19,179 nt of DNA from contig CAYRUU010000018.1 in assembly GCA_964427825.1 (NCBI GenBank), positions 1 through 19,179 on the forward strand. The letters run 5' to 3'. Numbering within the stretch: the first letter of the stretch is position 1; the number at the start of each line of letters is the position of its first letter. This DNA comes from GCA-2747515 sp964427825. GTDB lineage: Bacteria; Patescibacteriota; Minisyncoccia; Moranbacterales; GCA-2747515. The notes beneath the pieces were generated by a model. It worked only from the letters and a program-made list of their open reading frames with translations, made no database searches and was not told the DNA's origin. The position numbers were made by a program, and so were the translations under genes. Shown here piece after piece: positions 7,971 through 14,859 of this stretch.

Positions 7971-7998
7971 TTGTGTTAGTGGTATGTTGTAGTATAAT
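7971..7998 (+). promoter_or_regulatory. Putative sigma70-type promoter of pilMNO
   Basis: A perfect TATAAT (7993-7998) is preceded by TTGTGT (7971-7976) at 16-base spacing. The -35 match is only 3 of 6. Transcription would begin near 8005, leaving a ~23-base leader before pilM ATG 8028. It indicates that pilM-pilN-pilO can be transcribed separately from the minor-pilin modules. Confidence 0.6.
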
Positions 7999-8027
7999 AA
8001 AGAGACAAGAAAAAAGTAAAAACACAA

Positions 8028-9092
8028 ATGTCATTTTTCGGGAAAAAAATTATTGATACGGCACCCACGTACTTTGGCGTGGATATCAGCGATCTCTCCA
8101 TCAAAGTGCTGCAAATGACGCGTCGCGGTGCGTTTGATGAGGTGGTTGGTTTTGCTGCGGGCAAGTTACCTGCAGGTACTGTGGTGGATGGTGTGATCAT
8201 GGATGGAAAGCAGGTCGCTGAGGCGATTGATGCGGCGCGACGGCGCGCAAAGCTGTCGTGCAAAAACGTCGTGTGTTCACTACCAGAGTCCAAGTCGTTT
8301 CTCCGCATCATCACTATGCCGCGCATTCCAGAGGATGAGGTTGCCGAGGCGATCAAGTGGGAGATTGAAGCAGTGATTCCGCTACCAATTGATCACGTCT
8401 ACTATGATTGGCAGATTTTGCGCAAACCGCTCAGTGCAAAGGAGGGGCAAATAGATGTCATTGTTGTTGCTGTGGCAAAGAAGTATGTGGATGATTTTAT
8501 TGAGGTGTTGCAGGCGGCCGGTTTGACAGCGTATGGCTTTGACGTGGAGTCCGTTGCGCAAGCGGGCAGTTTGTTGCCGGCGGATGAAAAGGGTATCACA
8601 ACCATGATCATTGATATTGGTGACAAGGGGACGAGTTTTGTGATTACGGTGGACAATGTTCCTGTCTTTACGTCTAGCATTCCGCTGTCTGCGGAGTCGC
8701 TGACCAAGACGATTGAGCAGACATTGAGCATTTCGCACGAGGAGGCGGAAAAAATTAAAGTGATGTATGGCATTGGATCGGTGTTGAATGATGATCACGT
8801 TTTTCAAGCCACAAAATCCGTTGTGGAAAACTTCGCTACGGAAGCGCAGAGGTCTATTGATTTCTATCTTTCGCGCATGCGGTATTCGCAGACCATTGAC
8901 CGCATCATCATGTGTGGCGGTGGTGCAAAGACGATCGGTTTGGTCTCTTATCTGTCGCGTCGTTTGAAATACAATATTGAAAAAGGTGATCCGTGGATCA
9001 ATATGCATTTTCGCAATGTGCCGCCGATTCCGCGTGATGAGGCCGTGCAATACGCTACGGTCATCGGCTTGGCAAGTAAACACATGATGTGA
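8028..9092 (+). CDS. pilM: Type IV pilus assembly ATPase-fold protein PilM
   Basis: PilM is a cytoplasmic actin/FtsA-like protein that binds the N-terminus of PilN and links the inner-membrane alignment complex to the pilus motors. At 354 aa the length is normal. The actin-fold nucleotide motifs are present: phosphate 1 region YFGVDISDLSIKVLQM (residues ~15-30), phosphate 2 region MIIDIGDKGTSFVI (~193-206) and adenosine motif MCGGGAKTIGL (~295-305). The typical ETLSISHEEAE-type segment appears as TLSISHEEAEKIK. It starts at ATG 8028 with no clear Shine-Dalgarno and heads a compact run with pilN 16 bases downstream, consistent with the usual pilM-N-O order. It ends in TGA. Confidence 0.95.
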   Translation: MSFFGKKIIDTAPTYFGVDISDLSIKVLQMTRRGAFDEVVGFAAGKLPAGTVVDGVIMDGKQVAEAIDAARRRAKLSCKNVVCSLPESKSFLRIITMPRIPEDEVAEAIKWEIEAVIPLPIDHVYYDWQILRKPLSAKEGQIDVIVVAVAKKYVDDFIEVLQAAGLTAYGFDVESVAQAGSLLPADEKGITTMIIDIGDKGTSFVITVDNVPVFTSSIPLSAESLTKTIEQTLSISHEEAEKIKVMYGIGSVLNDDHVFQATKSVVENFATEAQRSIDFYLSRMRYSQTIDRIIMCGGGAKTIGLVSYLSRRLKYNIEKGDPWINMHFRNVPPIPRDEAVQYATVIGLASKHMM

Positions 9093-9108
9093 TTTTTAGT
9101 ACACTGCT

Positions 9109-9672
9109 ATGAACATCCATTTTAATCTCTTGCCTCCGGCACAGAAAAAACATCTTGCAACGCAAAAAGTGTTGCGGACTATCATTGAGAATGAAATGTA
9201 CATCGTTGCTGTGATGATTGTGTTTGTGCTTGCGCTGTTGGCGATGTATGTCATTGTGTACGGTGATGCCAATACGGTGACGACACAGCAGCAGCAGGCA
9301 AAGCAGGAGTCTGCTTATCAAGAAGTGACCGACATCCGGCAAACGTTTGTGGCGACACACAAGGACGTGACGGCGCGTGCGGCGATGGTGAAGCGTCACT
9401 ATCAATGGGCGCGCATCATTGACGTGATGAATACGACCATGGCAGATGGTGTCTCTGTGGAGGATCTGTCGTCGCAGGATAATGTTGTTACCATACGCGC
9501 CACAGCGCAGCGGCGTGAGGATGTGGTAGCGCTAAAAGACAAGTTTCGCGCGGTGCAGCGGAATGAGAAGCCGTGTTTCACCAATCTGAATGTCCCCGAG
9601 GCGGATCTTGCTGCGCCGACCAATCTGATGTTTACCATGACGTTTACCATTGATCCGGTGTGTTTACATTAA
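9109..9672 (+). CDS. pilN: Type IV pilus inner-membrane alignment protein PilN
   Basis: The product has 187 residues in the usual PilN layout: a short cytoplasmic N-terminus with the PilM-binding motif INLLP-type (here HFNLLPP, residues 4-10), one membrane helix at ~31-52 (IVAVMIVFVLALLAMYVIV), a Gln/Ala-rich coiled coil, then a periplasm-side alpha/beta domain (DGVSVEDLSSQDNVVTIRATA). It lies between pilM and pilO, with which it would form the inner-membrane alignment complex. No Shine-Dalgarno is visible in the 16-base gap after pilM. The assignment rests on the motif, topology and position. Confidence 0.9.
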   Translation: MNIHFNLLPPAQKKHLATQKVLRTIIENEMYIVAVMIVFVLALLAMYVIVYGDANTVTTQQQQAKQESAYQEVTDIRQTFVATHKDVTARAAMVKRHYQWARIIDVMNTTMADGVSVEDLSSQDNVVTIRATAQRREDVVALKDKFRAVQRNEKPCFTNLNVPEADLAAPTNLMFTMTFTIDPVCLH

Positions 9673-9689
9673 TCGCTGTGGTTTTTTCT

Positions 9690-10379
9690 ATGCGTGCATT
9701 TTTCAAAAATTATCGTTCCTCACTCATCGTGATCACGGTGCTTGCTGCTACTGTGGTGTTGTTGGCGTATGGTGCATATCACTTGAGTGGAATGATTCGC
9801 GAAAAGGCGATTGCACTCAAACAAAATAAGATGGATTATGCGTTGACACAGAATGATGTGCAGGCTATTACCGCATTGCGTGAAGATCGGCAGTATGTGG
9901 ATATGCACCGTACCATTACCGATATTCTTCTTCCCAATACCGATGAAGAAAAAGTGCGTCTTTTCGCTACCATTGAACAATTGGCAAAGGATAGCGGCAA
10001 TCAAGATGTGACGCTGGCGGTGAAGGATGTGGCAGGTAAAGTGCCACAAAGTCGCACTGCCACTTCGGACGCAGATACGCAAGAGGGCGCGACGGTTGCC
10101 AAGAAACAAGACAAAACGGTGATTGCGCCATCGTCGCAGGACTATATGTTTGTCACGGTGTCGGTGACGGGGACATATGGGCATGTGCTGACGTTTATGT
10201 CGCGTGTGGAAAATATGCCGTATCTTGCGGATATTATGCGCGTGCGTTTTCTTAAGCAAAACGTGGAAGACATGCCAAAAGAAGCGCCGTCAAAAGAGTT
10301 GTTGCCGGAAGATGCACCACCATTGCCCATTGATCAGGTGCGTGCAGAAATGGATGTGGCGTTTTATTTAGCACAGTAA
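9690..10379 (+). CDS. pilO: Type IV pilus inner-membrane alignment protein PilO-like
   Basis: From ATG 9690 the product has 229 residues. A GTG start at 9660 is possible, but it would overlap pilN by 13 bases and add ten residues before the basic segment. The protein has a short basic N-terminus (MRAFFKNYR), one membrane helix at ~10-30 (SSLIVITVLAATVVLLAYGA), a coiled-coil region (~35-90) and a C-terminal alpha/beta domain beginning with YMFVTVSVTGTYGHVLTFMSRVENMPYL (read here as two overlapping motifs, positions 10142-10222). This last motif is typical of PilO folding domains. Position after pilN supports the call; sequence in this family is weakly conserved. Confidence 0.85.
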   Translation: MRAFFKNYRSSLIVITVLAATVVLLAYGAYHLSGMIREKAIALKQNKMDYALTQNDVQAITALREDRQYVDMHRTITDILLPNTDEEKVRLFATIEQLAKDSGNQDVTLAVKDVAGKVPQSRTATSDADTQEGATVAKKQDKTVIAPSSQDYMFVTVSVTGTYGHVLTFMSRVENMPYLADIMRVRFLKQNVEDMPKEAPSKELLPEDAPPLPIDQVRAEMDVAFYLAQ

Positions 10380-10402
10380 TTTGCAAACAGTAGTCACTTT
10401 CT

Positions 10403-10744
10403 ATGATATTTGGTGCAAAGAAAAAAACACAGGATCCGCGCCGTGCAGCGCGAGCGTATAGCAATCGTATTGCACGCGCCGTAGGGCGTCGATGGCGGAT
10501 GATTTTTATGAGTTTGTTAAGTATAATGATTATTGCCCTTGCGTTGGTCGCTGTCTATCTCTGGCAAACGTATGTACGCATGCAGGATGTAGCACAGGAG
10601 GAGTTGCGGCAATACATTACGACAAAACAAGAAGAGACGTCCTTCAAGCGGGAGGCATTTGACAACTTAAAGGACTCCGTGGAGTTGCGTCGCTTGCAGT
10701 TTGACAATCCTCCGCAATTCTACGATAGCATGTTTCACTACTAA
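10403..10744 (+). CDS. Small single-pass membrane protein at the end of the pilMNO cluster, unknown function
   Basis: The family is not recognised. The product has 113 residues with a strongly basic N-terminus (KKK, then RRAARAYSNRIARAVGRRWR), one hydrophobic helix at ~33-55 (MIFMSLLSIMIIALALVAVYLW), a charged helical stretch likely to be coiled coil (EELRQYITTKQEETSFKREAFDNLK) and the short tail PPQFYDSMFHY. The positive-inside rule puts the N-terminus in the cytoplasm. It starts 23 bases after pilO and so probably belongs to the same transcript. It occupies the slot where pilP sits in diderm bacteria, but it has no lipobox and no PilP-like domain. It could be a pilus accessory factor; that is only a guess from position. 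Confidence 0.75.
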   Translation: MIFGAKKKTQDPRRAARAYSNRIARAVGRRWRMIFMSLLSIMIIALALVAVYLWQTYVRMQDVAQEELRQYITTKQEETSFKREAFDNLKDSVELRRLQFDNPPQFYDSMFHY

Positions 10745-10782
10745 TGGTGGTGTGCTATGTGTGCGGGATGTGGTGTGTGTTG

Positions 10783-10856
10783 TGTCTTGGAGAGGACTTG
10801 AACCCCTAACCTCCTGGGCCGAAACCAGGTGCTCTATCCAATTGAGCTACCAAGAC
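10783..10856 (-). tRNA. tRNA-Arg (anticodon UCG)
   Basis: On the minus strand a full cloverleaf folds: acceptor GTCTTGG/CCAAGAC with discriminator A, D stem GCTC/GAGC, anticodon stem CCTGG/CCAGG with loop TTTCGGC (anticodon TCG, U33, G37), a five-base variable loop, and a T arm with TTCAAGT loop. The length is 74 bases and CCA is not encoded. It reads CGA codons. It is transcribed toward the end of the pilus cluster (convergent with it) and divergently from tRNA-Ala. No hairpin terminator is seen in the 38 bases between it and the pilus cluster. Confidence 0.97.
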
Positions 10857-10886
10857 AGGGTGCCTTGTGTGCGCGGATGCACTTGG

Positions 10887-10915
10887 ATTATGTCGTAGAA
10901 TACGGTTTTTGTCAA
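10887..10915 (-). promoter_or_regulatory. Promoter of tRNA-Arg (minus strand)
   Basis: On the minus strand a perfect TTGACA (10915-10910) and CATAAT (10892-10887) are separated by 17 bases. Transcription would start near 10880, about 24 bases before the mature tRNA 5' end. This is a near-consensus strong promoter, as expected for a stable RNA. Its -35 box overlaps that of the divergent tRNA-Ala promoter. Confidence 0.82.
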
Positions 10916-10937
10916 AACGGTGGTGTAATGGTATAGT
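10909..10937 (+). promoter_or_regulatory. Promoter of tRNA-Ala (plus strand)
   Basis: TTGTCA (10909-10914) and TATAGT (10932-10937) are spaced by 17 bases, with the extended -10 dinucleotide TG at 10929-10930. Transcription would start near 10944, giving a ~41-base leader before the tRNA. The -35 hexamer occupies five of the same base pairs as the -35 of the opposing tRNA-Arg promoter. Confidence 0.78.
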
Positions 10938-10984
10938 TGTGGTGCAGTGTGTTATGCTGTATGCATGGTGCGCAAGCAGGTTTT

Positions 10985-11057
10985 GGGCCCGTAGCTCATC
11001 TGGTAGAGCGCAGCATTCGCATTGCTGAGGTAAGGAGTTCGAGTCTCCTCGGGTCCA
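10985..11057 (+). tRNA. tRNA-Ala (anticodon CGC)
   Basis: A full 73-base cloverleaf is present: acceptor GGGCCCG/CGGGTCC, which contains the G3:U70 wobble pair that is the main alanine identity element; D stem GCTC/GAGC; anticodon stem CAGCA/TGCTG with loop TTCGCAT (anticodon CGC); T arm AGGAG/CTCCT with TTCGAGT; discriminator A. CCA is not encoded. It reads GCG, a frequent Ala codon in the flanking genes. A short T-rich stretch (TTATTTTTTAT) follows the gene, but no hairpin beyond the tRNA itself is clear. Confidence 0.97.
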
Positions 11058-11111
11058 CGTTATTTTTTATCTACGTGTTTTATGCACAATCAGTATCACA
11101 ATGCTATCTCA

Positions 11112-11489
11112 ATGCGTACAAAACTCTCAGCTATATGGATTTTTGTCGTGTTGAACTATTTGTACTGTGATGTTGCTGGTCTTATGGATGCGCGGTTATT
11201 GCAGCAATACCTTTCCGGTGTTGTGGACGGTGTTGCCATGACCCCGCTGTTTTTGCTTGGCGCAGCAGTGTTTATGGAGATATCCATTGCAATGACACTG
11301 ATCTCTCGGTTAGCACCCTATAAAATCAATCGCATCAGCAATATCATTTTTGGTAGCATAACGACGCTTGCTCAGGCGGCAACACTTGCCGTCGGATCCG
11401 TGACAGCATATTATGCATTCTTTAGTGTTATTGAAATTGCCGCTACTGCGTCAATTGCGTGGCTTGCGTGGCGTTGGCGTACAGCGTAA
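11112..11489 (+). CDS. Small multi-spanning membrane protein, DUF6326-like
   Basis: From ATG 11112 the product has 125 residues. An in-frame ATG at 11082 would add ten polar residues just behind the tRNA and is less likely, since the family begins near MRTKLSA. Four hydrophobic helices are seen, around residues 6-23, 43-62, 76-95 and 97-119. The pattern LSAIWIFVVLNYLYCDV, LLGAAVFMEISIAMTLISR, INRISNIIFGS and YYAFFSVIEIAATASIAWLAW matches what I know of the DUF6326 family, integral membrane proteins of unknown function. It may be co-transcribed with the upstream tRNA-Ala, because no separate promoter was found. The family name is recalled from pattern and not confirmed. Confidence 0.7.
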   Translation: MRTKLSAIWIFVVLNYLYCDVAGLMDARLLQQYLSGVVDGVAMTPLFLLGAAVFMEISIAMTLISRLAPYKINRISNIIFGSITTLAQAATLAVGSVTAYYAFFSVIEIAATASIAWLAWRWRTA

Positions 11490-11530
11490 GCACGGCCACT
11501 GTTTCATGGGGTGCAGCCCATAGTTTTTTC

Positions 11531-11794
11531 ATGAGCATGGAGCGTACAAAAAAAGATGTGATGATGATGGTGCTTGGCGGAGTGGCGGTGGTGTATTTGC
11601 TCAATCCGTCTTTTGGTATTTTTGAACTTCTGCCGGATCATCTTCCATTGATTGGTAATATTGATGAGGCAGCGGCAACGACGCTCTTGGTCGGCGTGTT
11701 GAGTTATTTTGGTATGACGCTGCCGCGTGTTTTTCAGCGTGCGCCATACGAACGGAAAGACGATCGTCCGATCAGGGATGCGGGTGTACGGTAA
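11531..11794 (+). CDS. DUF1232 (YkvA-like) small membrane protein
   Basis: From ATG 11531 the product has 87 residues; ATG 11537 is also possible. A longer GTG-started reading from 11459 would overlap the upstream gene by 31 bases and is not favoured. The core VAVVYLLNPSFGIFELLPDH and PLIGNIDEAAATTLLVGVLSYFG match the DUF1232 pattern of a hydrophobic helix, a Pro/Asp turn (PD..P..G..D) and a second helix. Function is unknown in the family; members are small membrane-associated proteins. It lies 41 bases after the DUF6326-like gene and 21 bases before the helicase start, so the three may be one transcript. Confidence 0.75.
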   Translation: MSMERTKKDVMMMVLGGVAVVYLLNPSFGIFELLPDHLPLIGNIDEAAATTLLVGVLSYFGMTLPRVFQRAPYERKDDRPIRDAGVR

Positions 11795-11815
11795 TTGATT
11801 GGTTGTGGTGATACT

Positions 11816-14800
11816 ATGCAGGATTTTGATGTACAATATCAACGGTTGAATGCTGCGCAAAAAGAGGCAGTGGATACCATTGAGGGACCCGTGGTTGTGA
11901 TTGCGGGACCGGGAACGGGGAAGACGCAAATTTTGACATTGCGTATTGCCACTATCCTCAAAAATGCCGGTGCCGGTATTGGGCCGGAAAACATTCTTGC
12001 ACTCACATTCACACGAGCAGGCGAGGCAGCAATGCGTGCGCGTCTTGCGACGTTTATTGGCGCTGCAGATGCCTATCGTGCCCATATCTTTACATTTCAC
12101 AGTTTTTGCGAGCGACAGATCATGGATCATCCGGATTACTTCCCGCACATTGCTTTTGCGCGCTTGGTTGACGACGTGCAGCGATTGACGATCCTCACGG
12201 ACATTGTGCGTGACGGTGATTTTGCACTGATCAAAACGTTTGGGAGTGATACACATTATATCGGTAAACTTGCGGAGGCGATCGGGAAGATCAAAAGCGC
12301 GGGCATTGATCCGGAGGCATTTGCGGCAAGAGTGGAGGGGCAGAAAAGCGCCATCATGGCGGATCCAGCGTCCTACTATCAGCGTAATTGCAAGAGTGGC
12401 AAGAAGGGGGACCTGAGAAAAGATGCACTGAAAGGTGTGGAAAAAAATCGCGAAGTGGCGCGCGTGTATGCGGCATATCAAGACGCCTTGCATGCCAAGA
12501 AGGTGTATGATTTTGCGGATATGATTGTGGAGACTGTACGTGCGGTGGAGCGCGATGAGGATTTTGCGGCACTGTTGCGCGAGCGATATCAGTACATCCT
12601 CGTGGATGAGCATCAAGACACCAATGACGGGCAGAATCGCTTGGTGGATCTTCTGTTGATGTCGCCGTATGGCGATGATGCGCCGAATATTTTCACTGTT
12701 GGTGATGACAAGCAGGCGATCTATCGCTTTCAGGGAGCGAGTGTGGAAAATTTTCATCACGTTACGGAACGTTTTGCAGGAACGAAAGTCATTCATCTGG
12801 AAACGAACTATCGTGCCACGCAGGATCTTTTGGATGAGGCGCATGCGATGATCACGTGCGGCGGTGCCAACGCAGCGCATCATGCACTGACGGCGTATAC
12901 GGCGGAGCATGGGCATGCGCGTATTTTGCGGTATCGCACATATGGCGACGAGGTGCGTGGCATTGTGGAGGATGTGCACATGGCGATTGATCGTGGCGCG
13001 GTACCGCGTGACATTGCCATTCTGTGTCGTGGCAACCATGAAGCGCGGGAGCTTGCGCAGATGTGTGAGAAGATGCAGATACCCTATGTGCTTGGAGAGA
13101 AACACAACGTGCTGGACAACCCGTTGGTGCGTGCGTTGGTGCGACTATTGTATGCCATTGATGCGCCGATGGACGATGAGCGTTTTGCAGCGGCGCTGCT
13201 GACGCCGTTGTCACAGGTGCCGATGCGCGAGGTGTTGGTCTTTCTGAATCGTGCGCGCATGGCAAAAGATGATCGGGCGCTGTGTGAGTATGCCACAGAT
13301 TCTGCGTGGATGGTGCGGGAGATGCATGATGATGGTGCGCATGTTGCGACGTTTGCGCAACAGTTGGTGGCACTGAAGGCACTGTCGGTAACGATGCCGT
13401 TGGCAGCGTTTGTGGAACACGTGACGCGTGCGTCGGCGTGTGTGGAGCTGTTGGCGTCGCAGCGAGATCATGCGGCACAGTTTAAGGATTTTGCGCGGTT
13501 GATGGAGGTGATCATTGCGCTTGCGCAACAACATACAGCGTACGAATTGACGGAGCTGATGGCGTATTTTGACACATGTGAGGCGTATGGTGTGGCCATT
13601 ACCACCGGCGAGCCGGCGGATCACGACGGCGTACAGATTATGACGGCGCATGCGGCAAAAGGGTTGGAATTTGACCATGTGTACATTGCGCATGCCACGC
13701 ACAGGACGTGGGGTGGACGGCGCGAGCAACGTTTTTTTGATCTCCCGATCAATACGGTGGTGAGTGACGACGACGACGAGCGACGCCTGTTCTATGTGGC
13801 GCTAACGCGCGCACGCCGGTCGGTGACAATCACTCATGCGCAATTTGACGTCAATGGAAAGCCACTGCTACCAACGATGTTTGTGGAGCACAGCGCTATC
13901 GTCACTACAGATACAGCGCCGAAAAACGATGCGCGCAGTGACTTTGCGCCGCGATTGCGTCCCGTGGTGTCACTAGTGGATCCCAACTATATTCGCGAGC
14001 GCTTTCTTGCAACACCATTGTCTGCTACGGCGATGAATAACTATTTTCTGTCGCCGCTTCTGTATTTTTTTCGCACCATTGTGCGTTTGCCGACGGCGCC
14101 GTCAAAGTCGCTGCTTTTTGGCAATGTCTTACATGGCACATTGGAGCAGTTTTCCCGCGCAGTGACGGATACCGGTGCGACGCCATCCGTAGAGGAGATG
14201 GTGGCGCTGTTTCATGAGCGATTGCGGCGTGCGCGTGTACCACGCTTGTATAGAAAGGAATTTGAAACGCGTGGTGAGGAGGTGTTGCGTGGCTATTACA
14301 AGGAGCATGTCGCGACATTTGTGCCGACGAGTAGTGTTGAGCAGCGTATTACCAGCGTACCGTTTACGCTGGATGATGGGACGGAGATTCTCTTGACGGG
14401 CGCGATTGACAAAATCACGCCAACAGACGACGGTCGCATCGTGGTGACGGACTATAAGTCGGGAGCGTCATGGAGCGATAAGAGTAATCCTCTGTGGCGC
14501 AAGGGCTTGGAACGACAGATCCGGTTTTACAAACTCCTCCTGGACAACGATCCGCAGGCAACACATCCACCTATTGCCTATGGAGAGATCGTCTTTATTG
14601 AACCGCGCCGCAAAAACGGTGTCTATGAAACCAAACAGATTACGGTGACAGATGACGACGTGCGTCTGTTGAAAGAGGAGATCGTGACAATGGCGCGAAG
14701 TATTCTTTCCGGCACATTTTTGGACACGCCGATCGCTGCGCCGACGCATAATGATCGCGAGGTAGCATACTATTTGCGACTGCTGCATGAGATGCAGCGC

Positions 14801-14824
14801 AGTACGACGCAAAGTGTGGTATAA
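11816..14824 (+). CDS. UvrD/Rep-family helicase fused to a C-terminal PD-(D/E)XK nuclease (RecB/AddA-like)
   Basis: This is a superfamily 1A 3'-5' DNA helicase with a nuclease tail, expected to act in double-strand-break or general DNA repair. The product has 1002 residues from ATG 11816 (a TTG 21 bases upstream is possible). Motifs in order: Q motif LNAAQKEAV (~11-19), Walker A GPGTGKT (31-37), Walker B VDEHQDTN (263-270, with His where Tyr/Phe is usual), motif III VGDDKQAIYRFQGA, motif IV ETNYRATQDLL, motif V TAHAAKGLEF (from ~610), motif VI LFYVALTRAR (~658-667). The nuclease is marked by FGNVLHGTLEQF (His773), GAIDKI (Asp865), TDYKSG (Asp879, Lys881) and RQIRFYKLLL. No cysteine cluster for an Fe-S site is evident. 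A (GAC)4 run (SDDDDE) precedes motif VI. Confidence 0.93.
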   Translation: MQDFDVQYQRLNAAQKEAVDTIEGPVVVIAGPGTGKTQILTLRIATILKNAGAGIGPENILALTFTRAGEAAMRARLATFIGAADAYRAHIFTFHSFCERQIMDHPDYFPHIAFARLVDDVQRLTILTDIVRDGDFALIKTFGSDTHYIGKLAEAIGKIKSAGIDPEAFAARVEGQKSAIMADPASYYQRNCKSGKKGDLRKDALKGVEKNREVARVYAAYQDALHAKKVYDFADMIVETVRAVERDEDFAALLRERYQYILVDEHQDTNDGQNRLVDLLLMSPYGDDAPNIFTVGDDKQAIYRFQGASVENFHHVTERFAGTKVIHLETNYRATQDLLDEAHAMITCGGANAAHHALTAYTAEHGHARILRYRTYGDEVRGIVEDVHMAIDRGAVPRDIAILCRGNHEARELAQMCEKMQIPYVLGEKHNVLDNPLVRALVRLLYAIDAPMDDERFAAALLTPLSQVPMREVLVFLNRARMAKDDRALCEYATDSAWMVREMHDDGAHVATFAQQLVALKALSVTMPLAAFVEHVTRASACVELLASQRDHAAQFKDFARLMEVIIALAQQHTAYELTELMAYFDTCEAYGVAITTGEPADHDGVQIMTAHAAKGLEFDHVYIAHATHRTWGGRREQRFFDLPINTVVSDDDDERRLFYVALTRARRSVTITHAQFDVNGKPLLPTMFVEHSAIVTTDTAPKNDARSDFAPRLRPVVSLVDPNYIRERFLATPLSATAMNNYFLSPLLYFFRTIVRLPTAPSKSLLFGNVLHGTLEQFSRAVTDTGATPSVEEMVALFHERLRRARVPRLYRKEFETRGEEVLRGYYKEHVATFVPTSSVEQRITSVPFTLDDGTEILLTGAIDKITPTDDGRIVVTDYKSGASWSDKSNPLWRKGLERQIRFYKLLLDNDPQATHPPIAYGEIVFIEPRRKNGVYETKQITVTDDDVRLLKEEIVTMARSILSGTFLDTPIAAPTHNDREVAYYLRLLHEMQRSTTQSVV

Positions 14825-14825
14825 T
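14817..14825 (+). promoter_or_regulatory. Extended -10 promoter of the MscS gene, overlapping the helicase stop codon
   Basis: TGGTATAAT fits the extended -10 consensus TGnTATAAT exactly and includes the TAA stop of the helicase gene. No convincing -35 lies 16-18 bases upstream, as is typical of extended -10 promoters. Transcription would start near 14832, 28 bases before ATG 14860. Confidence 0.6.
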
Positions 14826-14859
14826 GAAAAGTGTTATCATTTGACATCTCTACCCCAGA

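Noticed and set aside
8382..9083. A 233-codon minus-strand frame opposite pilM
   Set aside because: It lies wholly inside pilM, which has all PilM motifs; its own translation has the Arg/His/Asn-rich look of an antisense shadow.
9660..9689. GTG start for pilO
   Set aside because: It overlaps pilN and puts hydrophobic residues before the basic N-terminus; ATG 9690 gives the usual PilO topology.
10745..10782. Possible terminator of the pilus cluster
   Set aside because: The GT-rich spacer shows no GC-rich hairpin followed by T residues on either strand.
11504..13105. A 533-codon open frame on the minus strand opposite the helicase and the two small membrane-protein genes
   Set aside because: Its product is rich in Arg, His, Cys and Ile with no family motif, spans three real plus-strand genes, and is explained by the strong codon bias of the opposite strand.
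13766..13779. (GAC)4 repeat inside the helicase gene as a variable microsatellite
   Set aside because: It is in-frame, only four units long and encodes a short acidic loop; too short to suggest instability.
14841..14846. TTGACA just before the MscS gene as a -35 box
   Set aside because: A matching -10 would fall inside the mscS coding region after its start; the extended -10 at 14817 explains expression better.
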